Shown here one piece after another: positions 8,018 to 19,231 of a DNA stretch of 64,000 nt. The notes under the pieces are model-generated. The model made no database searches, was not told the origin of the DNA, and saw nothing but the letters and a program-made list of their open reading frames with translations. Positions within the stretch are counted from its first letter, which is position 1. Each line of letters begins with the position of its first letter. Made by a program: the position numbers and the translations under genes. Source of the DNA: Lachnospiraceae bacterium AD3010 (GTDB lineage Bacteria > Bacillota > Clostridia > Lachnospirales > Lachnospiraceae); the NCBI GenBank assembly GCA_000622025.1, contig JHWU01000011.1, positions 62,001 to 126,000 on the forward strand. Reading direction: 5' to 3'.

Positions 8018-10924
8018 TTATTTTTCTTTTTTTGATCTTTTTTTGCTGCCCTTTGCCGCACTTACCTTATCTGCACTCCGCTTCTTTTCCCTTGTAAGGA
8101 TCTGCTTTATGTACTGTCCGGTATATGAAGACTTTGAAGCTGCCACCTTTTCCGGTGTTCCGTATGCCACCACCGTTCCGCCGCCGTCCCCTCCCTCGGG
8201 ACCCATATCGATGATATAATCGGCACACTTGATGACATCCAGATTGTGTTCTATGACCACAATGGTATTTCCGTTATCGGAAAGCCTTCTAAGTATCTCC
8301 ACTAGCTTTCTCACATCCTCGAAATGCAGCCCCGTGGTGGGCTCATCCAGGATATAGATGGTCTTCCCCGTTCCTCTGCGGCTCAGCTCCGTTGAAAGCT
8401 TAACCCGCTGTGCCTCTCCGCCTGAAAGCTGTGTGGATGGCTGTCCGAGCTTTATGTATCCTAAGCCCACGTCATAGAGTGTCTGTATCTTTCTCCGGAC
8501 GGACTCCACATTTTCAAAAAAGGTCAGGGCTTCCTCAACCGTCATATCCAGCACTTCGTAGATATTCTTCCCCTTATATCTCACATCCAGGGTCTCCCTG
8601 TTGTAGCGCTGTCCGTGGCAGACCTCGCAGGGCACATAGACATCCGGCAGGAAGTGCATCTCGATTTTCACGATACCGTCCCCGCTGCAGGCTTCGCAGC
8701 GCCCGCCCTTTACGTTAAAGGAGAAGCGCCCCTTATTGTAGCCTCTTTCCTTTGCATCAACCGTTGCGGCAAAAAGATCCCTTATGATATCAAATACTCC
8801 GGTATAAGTGGCGGGATTACTTCTCGGAGTCCGGCCAATGGGTGACTGGTCGATGTCTATGACCTTGTCCAGCTGCTCCGTTCCTTCTATCCTCTTATGT
8901 TTCCCGGGCTGGGTAAAGGCCCTGTTCAATTTCCTTGAAAGTGCCTTATTCAGTACCTCATTTATGAGGGAGGATTTGCCTGAGCCTGAAACCCCGGTAA
9001 CCACCGTCATGACACCGAGGGGGATATCCACCGTAACGTTCTTCAGATTGTTCTCCCTTGCCTCCACTATTTTAATGAAGCCTGTGGGCTTCCGTCTCTT
9101 TTCGGGCATGGGTATCTCCAACTCCCCGGAAAGATACTGCCCGGTTATGGAGCCCTTTATCTTCTCTATCTCCTCCGCGGTCCCCTCGGCAACCACCTCT
9201 CCGCCATGGGAGCCTGCCCCGGGACCGATGTCTATCACTCTGTCCGCTTCCCGCATGGTCTCTTCATCATGCTCCACCACTATAAGGGTGTTTCCGAGAT
9301 CCCTGAGTTTCTTTAAGGAAGCTATGAGCTTTCCGTTATCCCTCTGGTGAAGACCGATACTTGGCTCGTCCAGTATATAGGCAACTCCCACGAGTCCTGA
9401 GCCTATCTGGGTCGCAAGCCTTATCCTCTGTGCCTCTCCTCCGGACAGGGAGGAGGTGGCTCTGGAAAGAGTCAGATAGTCAAGACCCACATCAATAAGG
9501 AACTGAACCCTGGATCTTATTTCCCTTACTATCCTTTTCCCTATGAGCATCTGATGCTCCGTAAGGGAAAGATTGTCCATAAAATCAAGAAGCTCCCTTA
9601 CCGCAAGGCTGGTTACCTCATAAATATTCCTGTCTCCCACGGTAACCGCAAGTGAAGTGGCCTTCAGCCTCCTGCCCTTACAGCTGTCGCAGGGGCTTAC
9701 TGTCATATATTTTTCGTACTCGGCCTTGGTGTACTCGGAGGAGGTCTCCCTGTACCTCTGCTCCATATTTTTGATAAGACCCTCAAAGGGCACGTCATAG
9801 GTCCCCTCTGATCTCTGTCCCTTATAACGGACCTTCAGCACCTTTCCGCCCGTACCGTAAATAAAGGCGTGTCTAACCTCCTCAGGCAGATCCTCATAGG
9901 GAGTATCCAGAGAAAAGCCGTATTGCTCTCCCATAGCACTGATCACCGCATGGGAAAAGCTGCCCTCATCCTTACTTGATACCCATCCCATGGCCTGGAC
10001 ACAGCCCTCATTAAAGGAGAGACTCTTATCGGGGATCATCAGATCCTCGTCAAATTCCGTGTGGTACCCGAGACCCAGACAGTCCGGACAGGCCCCGAAG
10101 GGATTATTGAATGAAAAGCTTCTGGGCTCTATTTCTTCTATGCTTATGCCGCAGTCAGGGCAGGAAAAGCTCTCGGAAAAATTGAGCTGCTCTCCTCCCG
10201 GTATATCCACGATCATCAGACCATCCGACAGGGAAAGCACGTTTTCTATGGAATCCGTAAGCCTCCTCTCTATTCCTTCCTTAATGACAAGACGGTCCAC
10301 CACTATCTCAATGTTATGCTTGATATTCTTGTCAAGCTTTATCTCTTCCGACAGGTCGTACATACTGCCGTCCACCATGACCCTGACGTAGCCACTTCTT
10401 TTCGCCCGCTCGAAAACCTTCTCATGGCGTCCCTTCCTGCCTCTTACAACTGGTGACAGGAGCTGTATCTTCGTTTTCTCCGGTAGCTCCATTATCCTGT
10501 CCGCCATCTGATCCACGGTCTGCCTCTCTATCACCTTTCCGCATTCCGGGCAGTGCGGCGTTCCCACTCTTGCATAGAGAAGCCTGAAATAATCATATAT
10601 CTCAGTGACCGTTCCCACAGTGGAACGGGGATTTCTGTTGGTGGACTTCTGATCTATGGAAATTGCAGGGGGAAGTCCCTCTATGGACTCCACCTCAGGC
10701 TTTTCCATCTGCCCGAGAAACTGCCGTGAATATGAGGACAGGGACTCCATATATCTCCTCTGTCCCTCCGCGTAAATTGTGTCAAAGGCAAGTGAGGACT
10801 TTCCGGAACCGGAAAGCCCTGTAAGCACCACCATTTCATTTCTTGGTATGTCTATATTGAGATTTTTCAGATTATGCGCCTTTGCGCCCCGTATCTTAAT
10901 ATACTCGCTAAATAGTTTTTTCAT
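8018..10924 (-). CDS. uvrA: Excinuclease ABC subunit A
   Basis: A 968-residue UvrA. It has two ABC ATPase modules with [12 protein letters not shown] near residue 35 and [15 protein letters not shown] near 650, and signatures [12 protein letters not shown] and [12 protein letters not shown]. Zinc-binding pairs are CPDCG/CPDC in the first half and [16 protein letters not shown] with CEVC in the second. It recognises bulky DNA lesions with UvrB in nucleotide excision repair. The C-terminus carries a 25-residue Lys/Ser-rich extension beyond the usual end. The start overlaps the preceding glycosyltransferase by 17 bases. No uvrB or uvrC is in the window. Confidence 0.96.
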   Translation of the reverse strand: MKKLFSEYIKIRGAKAHNLKNLNIDIPRNEMVVLTGLSGSGKSSLAFDTIYAEGQRRYMESLSSYSRQFLGQMEKPEVESIEGLPPAISIDQKSTNRNPRSTVGTVTEIYDYFRLLYARVGTPHCPECGKVIERQTVDQMADRIMELPEKTKIQLLSPVVRGRKGRHEKVFERAKRSGYVRVMVDGSMYDLSEEIKLDKNIKHNIEIVVDRLVIKEGIERRLTDSIENVLSLSDGLMIVDIPGGEQLNFSESFSCPDCGISIEEIEPRSFSFNNPFGACPDCLGLGYHTEFDEDLMIPDKSLSFNEGCVQAMGWVSSKDEGSFSHAVISAMGEQYGFSLDTPYEDLPEEVRHAFIYGTGGKVLKVRYKGQRSEGTYDVPFEGLIKNMEQRYRETSSEYTKAEYEKYMTVSPCDSCKGRRLKATSLAVTVGDRNIYEVTSLAVRELLDFMDNLSLTEHQMLIGKRIVREIRSRVQFLIDVGLDYLTLSRATSSLSGGEAQRIRLATQIGSGLVGVAYILDEPSIGLHQRDNGKLIASLKKLRDLGNTLIVVEHDEETMREADRVIDIGPGAGSHGGEVVAEGTAEEIEKIKGSITGQYLSGELEIPMPEKRRKPTGFIKIVEARENNLKNVTVDIPLGVMTVVTGVSGSGKSSLINEVLNKALSRKLNRAFTQPGKHKRIEGTEQLDKVIDIDQSPIGRTPRSNPATYTGVFDIIRDLFAATVDAKERGYNKGRFSFNVKGGRCEACSGDGIVKIEMHFLPDVYVPCEVCHGQRYNRETLDVRYKGKNIYEVLDMTVEEALTFFENVESVRRKIQTLYDVGLGYIKLGQPSTQLSGGEAQRVKLSTELSRRGTGKTIYILDEPTTGLHFEDVRKLVEILRRLSDNGNTIVVIEHNLDVIKCADYIIDMGPEGGDGGGTVVAYGTPEKVAASKSSYTGQYIKQILTREKKRSADKVSAAKGSKKRSKKEK

Positions 10925-11693
10925 TTTCTTTTCCCAGATACTTCTTCACCATATTCTCCGTATACTTCTCACTCCACCTGATAACGGTAATTCCCTTCCT
11001 CTTTGTGGCACGCTTCATAAGCTTAAAAAGCTGCTCTATATACTGCATAGTCACCTTACCGCTAAGCTTCGACTCGCCGCTCTCCCTGTCCTGGAATACA
11101 TAGGGGATCTCCACCACGGTAGCGTACTCGCTCATGGCAAGTACCTCGACCATGATCTTCCATCCCACAGGCTGGAGGTCAGCCTTCTCTATACATTCCT
11201 TCCTGAACATGAAAAGTCCGCTGGTGGGATCGCTTATCTTCCGTAAGCAGGGAAGTGCTATCTTTCCCATCCATCTGGCGGTTCCGGAAACGAACTTCCT
11301 GTACAGGTTAAGCCCTCCGTCATCCCCTCCGGGGATAAATCTGGAAGGAATGCAGAAATCGGCTCCCGAAAGGATCGCCGCGAACATAGGACGGAGTATC
11401 TTTGGAGGATGCTGGAGATCCGCATCCATACAGGCAAGTACCTCTCCTCCCGCTATCCTGAAGCCGCGTATCACCGCAGTTGCAAGCCCGGTCTCACCGA
11501 CCCGGTGTTCATATCTAACCCTCGGGTTTTCCTTTGAGAGCTTCTCCAGTACCTCAGGTGTCTCATCCGTGCTGTCGTCGATAAATACTATCTCATAATC
11601 TATCCCCTTAAGCGCATCACCTACCTGCTGCACCAGATTCTCCACATTTCCTTTTTCATTGTAGGTGGGTACCACCACCGAGAGCTTTTCCAT
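10908..11693 (-). CDS. GT2 glycosyltransferase, polyprenol-phosphate hexosyltransferase type
   Basis: About 261 residues. The GT-A start is [18 protein letters not shown], the nucleotide-sugar/metal motif is [10 protein letters not shown] near residue 90, and the dolichol-phosphate-mannose-synthase-like motif is [15 protein letters not shown]. There is no C-terminal membrane helix, so it resembles DPM1-type enzymes that load a sugar onto a lipid carrier at the inner face of the membrane. The ATG at 11693 follows GGGAGG. It lies 14 bases after galE, so galE may supply UDP-galactose to the same cell-surface pathway, which is an inference. Confidence 0.85.
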   Translation of the reverse strand: MEKLSVVVPTYNEKGNVENLVQQVGDALKGIDYEIVFIDDSTDETPEVLEKLSKENPRVRYEHRVGETGLATAVIRGFRIAGGEVLACMDADLQHPPKILRPMFAAILSGADFCIPSRFIPGGDDGGLNLYRKFVSGTARWMGKIALPCLRKISDPTSGLFMFRKECIEKADLQPVGWKIMVEVLAMSEYATVVEIPYVFQDRESGESKLSGKVTMQYIEQLFKLMKRATKRKGITVIRWSEKYTENMVKKYLGKENEKTI

Positions 11694-11707
11694 CTCTGAG
11701 TCCTCCC

Positions 11708-12718
11708 TCAATACCCTTCCGGATTGTTCTTCTGCCAGTTCCAGGAATCACGGCACATATCCGCGATACCATATTCCGCCTCCCAGCCGAGCTCACGCTT
11801 TGCCTTTTCGGGACTGCAGTAGCAGACCGCGATATCTCCGGCACGCCTCGGCTTTATGCTGTATGGGATCTTTATATTATTTTCCTTTTCGAAATTTTTA
11901 ACTATATCAAGTACGGAATAACCCTGTCCCGTTCCAAGATTGCAGACAAAGCATCCGGGGTTTTCCCTGAGCTTGTCAATGGCTTTGACATGGGCTCTGG
12001 CGAGATCCACCACATGGATATAATCCCTGACACCCGTACCGTCAGGTGTGTCATAATCGTCGCCAAAGACGCCAAGCTCCGGAAGCTTGCCCACCGCAAC
12101 CTGTGTGATATAAGGCATAAGATTATTGGGTCTTCCGCTGGGGTCTTCCCCTATACGTCCCGAGGGGTGCGCTCCGATCGGATTAAAGTAGCGCAGTATC
12201 ACCATATTCCACTCATTGTCCGCCTTCTGCATATCCATAAGTATCTGCTCCAGCATCCACTTGGTCCAGCCGTAGGGATTGGTGCAGCTGCCCTTCGGAC
12301 AGTCCTCCGTGATGGGTATGATCTCCGGATCCCCGTACACGGTTGCTGATGATGAGAAAACAAAGTTCTTTGTCCCGTGCTTTCTCATAACATCGAGAAG
12401 AGTAAGTGTTCCCCCGATATTATTGTTATAGTATTCCCAGGGCTTCTCCACAGACTCCCCCACTGCCTTAAGGGACGCGAAATTAATGACCTCACTTACG
12501 TCGTTTTCCGAAAAGATCTTTTCCAGTGCTTCCCTGTCGGATATATCCGCCGTATAGCACCTGACCTTTTTCCCCGTGAGTTCTTCCACTCTCTTAAGGG
12601 CCTTCGGGGATGAGTTGGAAAAATTATCCATAACAAAAGCATCATACCCGCCGTTCAGCAGCTCTACAAGTGTATGTGTGCCGATAAAACCGGCGCCTCC
12701 CGTCAATAATATTGCCAT
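11708..12718 (-). CDS. galE: UDP-glucose 4-epimerase
   Basis: A 336-residue short-chain dehydrogenase-fold epimerase. The NAD motif is [11 protein letters not shown] at the N-terminus, SSSATVYG carries the catalytic Ser/Thr region near residue 124, and the catalytic YxxxK is YGWTK near residue 149. [13 protein letters not shown] near residue 215 is typical of GalE. It interconverts UDP-glucose and UDP-galactose for the Leloir pathway and surface polysaccharides. It leads a galE-glycosyltransferase-uvrA run on the minus strand. Confidence 0.95.
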   Translation of the reverse strand: MAILLTGGAGFIGTHTLVELLNGGYDAFVMDNFSNSSPKALKRVEELTGKKVRCYTADISDREALEKIFSENDVSEVINFASLKAVGESVEKPWEYYNNNIGGTLTLLDVMRKHGTKNFVFSSSATVYGDPEIIPITEDCPKGSCTNPYGWTKWMLEQILMDMQKADNEWNMVILRYFNPIGAHPSGRIGEDPSGRPNNLMPYITQVAVGKLPELGVFGDDYDTPDGTGVRDYIHVVDLARAHVKAIDKLRENPGCFVCNLGTGQGYSVLDIVKNFEKENNIKIPYSIKPRRAGDIAVCYCSPEKAKRELGWEAEYGIADMCRDSWNWQKNNPEGY

Positions 12719-12756
12719 CCTTATGATGCTCCTTTCCCGGTAAACAAAGCCGAAAT

Positions 12757-12783
12757 GCTGCCGGCCTATGGAAAGCCGGCAGC
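12757..12783 (-). terminator. Terminator after the sugar isomerase
   Basis: GCTGCCGGC at 12757-12765 and GCCGGCAGC at 12775-12783 are a perfect 9-bp inverted repeat with a 9-base loop. On the minus strand the hairpin is followed by a T-rich stretch interrupted by CGGC. It lies between the isomerase stop and galE, so it probably ends the sugar operon. Confidence 0.65.
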
Positions 12784-12844
12784 AGTCCTTAAACTCTGCT
12801 TACTATATACTGTTTTATAAATAAAATCAATATTCCGGGTCTTC

Positions 12845-14266
12845 CTATTTGCAGACCACCTCAAGAGGCACATTCATGATCTTTGCCACCTTCTCTATGG
12901 TGTGAATGTGGTGTCCGATGGCCGCCGCCATATGATGGGTAGGCCCTGCCTCACTCCAGCGGTTCACGAATTCCCTGGCATCGATGGAGAAGCGGGTTCT
13001 CATATTCGTATCCCCGAAATTAAAGATGGGTCCGTCCTCATTTACACCCTCAGCAGCTATGAACTTGAAGTGTCCGTCACCATCCTGGGTGATCGCAAGA
13101 TATGTGATATCACCTGTAGGAGGATAGAACTGGGTCAGATATCCGCCTCCGGTCTTTCCGTGGAATACCGGAACGATCTTCATTGTAGGCTTCTTTGCCT
13201 TTGAGAAATCGTAGTCTCCCGAACCGCTGTGTCCAATGATGCAGATATCATCATCAAAATCAATGGAATACATCTCGGAAAGCTGTCCGGTCCCCGAAAT
13301 GGTCTTCAAAATACTCATGGCCATGGCCACCTTTATGTCGCCTTCAACAGCGCAGGCGGTGCCCTGCTTAATGAGCATTGAGAATGCAGGGATCAGCATG
13401 GAGTCCAGAACCCCTGCCTTGCCCTGTGAGTATCCGTCGTAATGTGAGGCTATGAGTCCAAGCTCTTCATCCTTAACCCACTGCTCAAAGGCCACCAGAT
13501 ACTTCGCCATATCCCAGACCTTCTCAATGCTTCCTCCGCCTTCTATGTCAAAGGTATCAAGGATATCCTGTGCCTTTTCCCTGATCTTTTCCTCATCATC
13601 TATGTCATCTGCAATGGCCCACATCTTTTCCCAGTCAAACTGCTTGGTGTAAAGACCGAGACGCCTGTACAGATTTGATTCATCAATATAGAGATCCATC
13701 ATTCCCGGATACGGACGTCCGATCTGCGCCAGATTGGTATTTCTGAATCTGCGGCGGACCTGTGCTGCCCGGCACCAGTCCTCTATCTCACTGCTCACTC
13801 TCTCGTCACCGCCTTCAACCACTCCGGTGATGACCGCATGCCTCTTCCCGTATCTGTTAAGGTCCGCAACCATTTCACCAACAGCACCGCAGGCATAGAG
13901 GGTTCCGAGCCATGTGGGTATATCCGTGTTTTTGTAATCGGGCTTTTTATTCTTCTGCACATTTACCAGAACCACCGGAACGTCCAGATCCTTTACGGCC
14001 GGCAGCATATTGTAGCTTGTAGCATAGGTCAGGAGCTGAAGGAAAACCAGATCCACATCTGCTGCGCGGAATTTGTCTCCGGCCGCCTGTGACTCCTCCT
14101 TCGTTGTGACCATGCCCCCGTCTATGAGCTCGACGGTGTCCGGAATGGTCTTTTTGAAAGCCTCGAACTGTGCCTTGAATTCAGGGACAAGCTCGGGAAA
14201 CTGTGGAAGATAAGCCCCGAGAGCGATGGAAAAAACGCCAACCCTTGCCTTTGTATCAACTAACAT
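12845..14266 (-). CDS. L-fucose/L-arabinose isomerase family protein
   Basis: A 473-residue protein of the arabinose/fucose isomerase fold. Metal-ligand candidates are the Glu of GTACAVEGDIKVA (about residue 310), the acidic EMYSIDFDDDICIIGHSG region with its His, and the HHMAAAIGHHIH segment near the C-terminus. It would interconvert an aldose and a ketose in the cytoplasm. It is the last gene of the rhamnose-type transporter operon, with rhaM across the divergent promoter, which suggests a 6-deoxyhexose substrate. The typical rhamnose isomerase RhaA is a different family, and no kinase or aldolase is present, so the substrate is not fixed. Confidence 0.8.
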   Translation of the reverse strand: MLVDTKARVGVFSIALGAYLPQFPELVPEFKAQFEAFKKTIPDTVELIDGGMVTTKEESQAAGDKFRAADVDLVFLQLLTYATSYNMLPAVKDLDVPVVLVNVQKNKKPDYKNTDIPTWLGTLYACGAVGEMVADLNRYGKRHAVITGVVEGGDERVSSEIEDWCRAAQVRRRFRNTNLAQIGRPYPGMMDLYIDESNLYRRLGLYTKQFDWEKMWAIADDIDDEEKIREKAQDILDTFDIEGGGSIEKVWDMAKYLVAFEQWVKDEELGLIASHYDGYSQGKAGVLDSMLIPAFSMLIKQGTACAVEGDIKVAMAMSILKTISGTGQLSEMYSIDFDDDICIIGHSGSGDYDFSKAKKPTMKIVPVFHGKTGGGYLTQFYPPTGDITYLAITQDGDGHFKFIAAEGVNEDGPIFNFGDTNMRTRFSIDAREFVNRWSEAGPTHHMAAAIGHHIHTIEKVAKIMNVPLEVVCK

Positions 14267-14297
14267 TACCGCTATACCTCCATTATAATCCGTAAAA

Positions 14298-14321
14298 GGC
14301 TGCCCGTATCAAAGGGCAGCC
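14298..14321 (-). terminator. Hairpin between sugar-binding protein and isomerase genes
   Basis: GGCTGCCC at 14298-14305 and GGGCAGCC at 14314-14321 form a perfect 8-bp stem with an 8-base loop, followed on the minus strand by TTTT. The placement suits partial termination after the highly expressed binding-protein gene. Confidence 0.7.
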
Positions 14322-14344
14322 CTTACTTTCAACAGACTAAAACA

Positions 14345-15523
14345 TCAATATACATCCTTCCACTCTGCGATGTTGTCGGGATTGAACTGGAACGGAGGTC
14401 CGAGGATTATTTCGGAACCGCTGTCGCCTGCATCCGTAAGAGTGTACTCGCCCATATCGCCTGCTGTAAAGGTGTCGCCTACTGCACCTGTGATATCACC
14501 GTTAACAAGTGCTATTGATGAATAAGCGGCAAGCTTTGCAAGATCGCTGGGGTTCCAGAGGAACATATAAGGGCAGGAATGTGCATCATCATCACCGATG
14601 TACTCAGCCATTTCTGAAGGAAGTCCGAGACCCGTAAGCTTTACGGAAGACTTCTGATCCTGAAGAACCTTGGCTGCTGCTGCGATACCAACGGTTGTAG
14701 GAGCGCAGATAACCTTGAGGTCGGGATACTTGGAAAGCAGAGCCTGAGCCTGGTCAGTTGACTTCTGGGGCTCGTCATCACCGTAAGCAACCTCTACCAG
14801 CTCGAGCTTTGAATACTTTGCATCGCTCTCCTGAATGGACTTCATAGCCTCGATCCAGGCATTCTGGTTTGTAGCCTGTGATGTAGCAGAAAGGATAGCG
14901 TACTGTCCCTCTCCGCCTGAAAGATCAAGAACCGCATCGATAAGAGCCTGTCCTACTTCTGTGGTACCTGCCTGGTTGCAGAAGGTGAGACGGCTGTCTG
15001 CATTAACCTTTGAGTCAAAGCAGTTAACCTTGATGCCTGCTGCCATTGCTTCCTCAAGAGTTGCCTGAAGGGCATTCTCGTCATTTGCTGCAACAGAGAT
15101 GGAATCAACTCCCTGTGAGATAAGTGACTGGATCTCTGTGATCTGAGCATCAACTGTAGCTGCTGAAGGCTCCTTTACAACAACAGTACCGCCGTTGCCT
15201 TCGATAACCTCTGTAAAGCCTTCGATAGCCTTCTTGAAATAAGGGTTGCCGGCGCTCTTTACAACGATGGCAAAGGTCTTGCCGGATACGTCGGAGCCGC
15301 CTGCTGCAGGAGCTGCTTCCTCTGCGGGAGCTGCCTCTTCTGCGGGTGCTGCTTCTTCTGCGGGTGCTGCTTCTTCAGCAGGAGCTGCTTCCTCTGCGGG
15401 AGCTGCTTCTGCCGCAGGTGCGGGAGCTGCTGACTCGGTTGAAGCGGATGATCCGCCGCATCCTGCGAGAAGAACCGCTGTCATTGCTGCAGAGAGCAAA
15501 ACACTGACTACTTTTCTTTTCAT
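14345..15523 (-). CDS. Sugar ABC transporter substrate-binding lipoprotein (RhaS-like)
   Basis: A 392-residue lipoprotein. The signal ends in the lipobox LLAGC near residue 22. A low-complexity linker follows, with about five copies of AAPAEE (residues 34-72). The periplasmic-binding-protein type 1 domain begins near KTFAIVVKSAGNPYFKKAIE, and TVDAQITEIQSLISQGVDSI is the typical second helix. It resembles RhaS/autoinducer-2-type binding proteins. The linker would hold the binding domain away from the membrane anchor. It sits between the permease genes and the isomerase. Confidence 0.88.
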   Translation of the reverse strand: MKRKVVSVLLSAAMTAVLLAGCGGSSASTESAAPAPAAEAAPAEEAAPAEEAAPAEEAAPAEEAAPAEEAAPAAGGSDVSGKTFAIVVKSAGNPYFKKAIEGFTEVIEGNGGTVVVKEPSAATVDAQITEIQSLISQGVDSISVAANDENALQATLEEAMAAGIKVNCFDSKVNADSRLTFCNQAGTTEVGQALIDAVLDLSGGEGQYAILSATSQATNQNAWIEAMKSIQESDAKYSKLELVEVAYGDDEPQKSTDQAQALLSKYPDLKVICAPTTVGIAAAAKVLQDQKSSVKLTGLGLPSEMAEYIGDDDAHSCPYMFLWNPSDLAKLAAYSSIALVNGDITGAVGDTFTAGDMGEYTLTDAGDSGSEIILGPPFQFNPDNIAEWKDVY

Positions 15524-15596
15524 AGTAATTTTCCTCCTTAAATTAATGTAACTTAGGTTGGTAATCTATATCCACATCTTTTACGATGCTGATATC

Positions 15597-16610
15597 CTAT
15601 GCTGCCGAGCGGAGCTTTTTCATAGCATCTATCCTGCCCTTTATTCCCGGTATCAGAACCGCGATGATGAGCAGAGCTCCCACTACCACGAGGATCATCT
15701 GTGAGTTTACGTTGGCCTGTCCGAGGGCGATACGAAGAAGGGTGATTATGAGACCCGCCGTTATGCCTCCGATAAGGGTTCCCTTACCGCCTGTGGAAGC
15801 GATGCCTCCGAATACACACATTGCGATGACCTCCATTTCAAAGCCCTGCCCTGTGGTGGTATTTGCACCGTAGGTGTAAGCGGTCAGGAACAATCCGCAC
15901 ATACCCGCCATAAGACCCATCAGGGAATAGGCGATGAAGCGGCATCTCTGTACATCCACACCCGCATAGTAGGCTGAAACTTTATTTGAGCCTATGGCGT
16001 AGAGCGAGCGTCCGAAGGTCGTACACTGAAGCACAACGGTATAGATGACCGCGACTGCTATCACCACCAGTATTATTATCGGTACAAGCTTTCCGAGCTT
16101 TGTGGAAAGCGGCATTATCTGCTTTGTATTGATGTAGGAAACGGATCCCCCGCCTCCCAGGGATATCTCCGCAATACCCCTGAAGATTATCTGCGTTCCG
16201 AGGGTAGTTATCATACTTGGAAGCTCCGGGAACGAGGTTGTTATGAAACCGTTGAGCATTCCGCAGAGAAGCCCCGTTAACAGACAGCCAAGAATAACTA
16301 CCGGGAAGGGAGCACCTGCGTTGCTTATGTAGCAGGTAACGGTTCCCGTAAGGCAGACAATGGAGCCCACCGAGATATCTATATCTCCAAGCACCAGTAT
16401 GTACGCCATGGGAAACAGCATAAATATCTCAGCCAGATACTTCGGCATTTCCCTTAAGACGTTCGAGAGGGTATAGCTTTGGGAAATATTCATGTTGAAG
16501 ATATTTACCGCTATGAAAAGTACCACCAGAGCTCCTTCCCAGGTAAAAAGAAGCTGCTTTGCCGTAAGCTTCTGCTCGGCCTTTATGGTACGTCCTGACT
16601 TTCCGGCCAT
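15597..16610 (-). CDS. Sugar ABC transporter permease (RhaQ-like)
   Basis: A 337-residue BPD_transp_2 family permease with about nine or ten hydrophobic helices. The family motif region is GFEMEVIAMCVFGGIASTGG followed by KGTLIGGITAGLIITLL. It pairs with the next-upstream permease as a heterodimer and with the RbsA-type ATPase. The start overlaps the stop of that permease gene by one base, so both are translated together. Confidence 0.9.
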   Translation of the reverse strand: MAGKSGRTIKAEQKLTAKQLLFTWEGALVVLFIAVNIFNMNISQSYTLSNVLREMPKYLAEIFMLFPMAYILVLGDIDISVGSIVCLTGTVTCYISNAGAPFPVVILGCLLTGLLCGMLNGFITTSFPELPSMITTLGTQIIFRGIAEISLGGGGSVSYINTKQIMPLSTKLGKLVPIIILVVIAVAVIYTVVLQCTTFGRSLYAIGSNKVSAYYAGVDVQRCRFIAYSLMGLMAGMCGLFLTAYTYGANTTTGQGFEMEVIAMCVFGGIASTGGKGTLIGGITAGLIITLLRIALGQANVNSQMILVVVGALLIIAVLIPGIKGRIDAMKKLRSAA

Positions 16611-17590
16611 TACATTTCCCTCCTCTCCAGATTCTGTTTGTCAACCATCCTCCTTGTGATGACATTGAATATTACCACAACAAGGATTATCACACCCTTA
16701 ACCGTATTCTGTGCTATGGAGGGCACATTTACGAGAGGAAGTGCCTTTGCTATTATCGAGATTATCAGTGCTCCGAGGAAGGTACCGGCAACGGATCCCC
16801 TTCCTCCGCTCATGGATACACCGCCTATAACACAGGCCGCTATAACATCCATTTCCCTGCCGTACTGCATATTGGGCTGGGCCGATGCATAGATCGAAAC
16901 CGACAGCGCTCCGGCAAGTCCTGCCAGAAGTCCCATGATCGTATATACCGAAACCAGCGTATTATCCACATTTATACCGGAGATCATTGCCGCCTCGGGA
17001 TTTGAACCGACAGCGTATATCTTTCTTCCGAACTTGGTCCACTTTAACATTACAAAGAAGACCGCATAGCAGACGATCAGTATGATATAGGGACCTATGG
17101 TTCCGTCCTTTCCGAATTCGGCGAATTCCCTCACATCCTCACCGCTGGCAAACTGGCTGTTTCCGACCACATAGGCCATACCGCGCCAGATATACATAAA
17201 GCCCATGGTGCAGATTATGGGGGCAACCTTTCCCTTGGCGATTATGAGGCCGTTCAGCAGTCCGCATACGAGACCTATCGCCATGGCGATGATGAAAAGG
17301 AGGAACGTGCTGTTTACAATGTTATACTTTGTAAGCATTCCTATGGACATCCCCGCGAAAGCCAGGGTGGAGGTTATTGAAATATCAATTCCCGCCGTCA
17401 GCATAACGCAGAGCATTCCCAGCGCCATTATGAGTGTCAGCGCGTTATTTCTGAATATCTGCCCGATGTTTACGGGAGAAAAGAAGGTGGGATTCAGGAT
17501 AGTGATAAGAATTCCCATTACTATAAGGATGAAGAAAAGAAGTGCTTCTCTGGATCCCGTTATCATTTTTATAAATGACTTATCTTTCAC
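16610..17590 (-). CDS. Sugar ABC transporter permease (RhaP-like)
   Basis: A 326-residue permease paralogous to its neighbour. The family motif is GREMDVIAACVIGGVSMSGG followed by RGSVAGTFLGALIISII, and the protein has about eight to ten helices. It overlaps the ATPase gene by 4 bases. Together these form the channel of a ribose/rhamnose-type importer. Confidence 0.9.
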   Translation of the reverse strand: MKDKSFIKMITGSREALLFFILIVMGILITILNPTFFSPVNIGQIFRNNALTLIMALGMLCVMLTAGIDISITSTLAFAGMSIGMLTKYNIVNSTFLLFIIAMAIGLVCGLLNGLIIAKGKVAPIICTMGFMYIWRGMAYVVGNSQFASGEDVREFAEFGKDGTIGPYIILIVCYAVFFVMLKWTKFGRKIYAVGSNPEAAMISGINVDNTLVSVYTIMGLLAGLAGALSVSIYASAQPNMQYGREMDVIAACVIGGVSMSGGRGSVAGTFLGALIISIIAKALPLVNVPSIAQNTVKGVIILVVVIFNVITRRMVDKQNLERREM

Positions 17591-19116
17591 TTCCGTACTT
17601 CCTCCTTTCCGTCTCTTTCACTGTTTTCCATAGAGAGATTAAGGATACGCTCCTGTGTAGCCTCTTCACGGCTAAGGCATCCCGTCATACGTCCGTTGCA
17701 CATAACATATACTCTGTCGCACATTCCCAGGATCTCGGGCATTTCGGAGGAGATCATTATTATCCCGAAGCCCTGCTTTGCAAGATCCCCCATGATCGCA
17801 TAGATCTCGGCCTTCGCGCCTACATCCACGCCCTTTGTGGGTTCATCCATTATGACAAGCTTCATATTGTCCTGGGCGAGAGCCTTTGCAACCACGACCT
17901 TCTGCTGGTTTCCTCCGGAAAGTGAGCTCGCCGGATCAAAGATGGTCACAGCCTTCGTATCAACCTGCTCCAGGAATTTCTTCGATATCTCGTTTTCTTT
18001 TTTCGTATCATTGAAAACGCCGCTCTTTGCAAGCTTTTTCTGTATGGGAAGAGTAACATTCTTTCCCAGACCCCAGGAAAGGATAAGTCCCTGGGTCGAA
18101 CGGTTTTCGGGCAGGAGAATGATCCCCTCCTTCATAGCATCCTCGGGCTTGGAGATCTTCAGCTGCTTTCCGTTCAGGAAAACCCTGCCGCTGTCAGCCT
18201 TTGTGATACCGCAGACAGACTCCATAACCTCTGTGCGCCCTGCGCCCACAAGCCCGGTCATACCCACGATCTCCCCGGCATTCACCGAAAGAGATACATC
18301 CTTATAGAAGCCGGTGCGGCTCATTCCCTCTATCCTGAATATCTCTTCTCCGATCTTTACTTCAGGCTTGGGATACATATCCGATATCTCACGACCTACC
18401 ATAGCCTTCACCAGATCGGCATTTGTTATACTGTTTACTTCATAGGTTCCGATGTACTGGGAATCACGGAATACCGTAACCCTGGAGGCCAGCCTGTACA
18501 TATCCTCAAATCTGTGGGATATGAAGATAACCGAAACTCCTCCGTCCCTAAGTTCATCCACTATCCTGTACAGCTCCTCGGATTCGTTTGACGTAAGCGA
18601 GGCCGTGGGCTCGTCCAGGATTATTATCTTTGCGTTCGTGGAAAGTGCCTTCGCGATCTCCGTCATCTGCTGCTGTGCAACGGAAAGAGCACCTATCTCA
18701 TCGGAAGGCTTGAAATTTGCATGGAGCCTGTCCAGCAGCTCCTGCGCCTTCTTATTCATCTCATTCCACTGTATCATTCCGTTACGAATGATCTCGTGAC
18801 CCATGAAGATATTCTCCGTGACGGAAAGCGTGGGATAGGTCGTGGGATGCTGGTAAACCGCAGCTATTCCCGCGTCAAGGGCATCCTTCGGTCCCCTGAA
18901 ATGCACTTCCTTTCCCTCCAGAAGCATCTGCCCCTCTTCAGCGGCATGGACTCCGGTTATTACCTTGATGAACGTGGACTTCCCCGCACCGTTCTCTCCC
19001 ATCAGGGCATGTACCTCTCCCCTTTTCAGCTGGAAGTGAACCTGATTCAAGGCTTTCACGCCGGGGAAAATCTTTGTTATCCCCTTAAGTTCCAGAATGT
19101 ATTCGGATTCCGGCAT
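17587..19116 (-). CDS. Sugar ABC transporter ATPase (RhaT/RbsA-like)
   Basis: About 509 residues with two ABC modules. The first has GENGAGKST (about residue 38) and IIILDEPTASLT, with a degenerate signature LSVAQQQM. The second has a degenerate Walker A (GLVGAGRTE), then LSGGNQQK and LVIMDEPTKGVDV. This asymmetry is normal for RbsA/MglA/RhaT ATPases. The ATG at 19116 follows GGAAGGAG at good spacing; an upstream start at 19164 lacks a site. It is the first gene of the minus-strand uptake operon. Confidence 0.92.
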   Translation of the reverse strand: MPESEYILELKGITKIFPGVKALNQVHFQLKRGEVHALMGENGAGKSTFIKVITGVHAAEEGQMLLEGKEVHFRGPKDALDAGIAAVYQHPTTYPTLSVTENIFMGHEIIRNGMIQWNEMNKKAQELLDRLHANFKPSDEIGALSVAQQQMTEIAKALSTNAKIIILDEPTASLTSNESEELYRIVDELRDGGVSVIFISHRFEDMYRLASRVTVFRDSQYIGTYEVNSITNADLVKAMVGREISDMYPKPEVKIGEEIFRIEGMSRTGFYKDVSLSVNAGEIVGMTGLVGAGRTEVMESVCGITKADSGRVFLNGKQLKISKPEDAMKEGIILLPENRSTQGLILSWGLGKNVTLPIQKKLAKSGVFNDTKKENEISKKFLEQVDTKAVTIFDPASSLSGGNQQKVVVAKALAQDNMKLVIMDEPTKGVDVGAKAEIYAIMGDLAKQGFGIIMISSEMPEILGMCDRVYVMCNGRMTGCLSREEATQERILNLSMENSERDGKEEVRK

Positions 19117-19231
19117 TTTTTCTCCTTCCTCAATCTTTAAGGATCCGTTCAGCTGCCTGAACATCTACAATTGTCGATCATAAAGATCAATAAATAAACA
19201 GGAATATTTTTATATTTGGGTAAAATCAATA

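Noticed and set aside
15301-15420. Alternating Ala/Pro/Glu repeats in the binding protein as a CRISPR-like array
   Set aside because: The 18-bp repeats are uninterrupted and in frame; they code for the lipoprotein linker.
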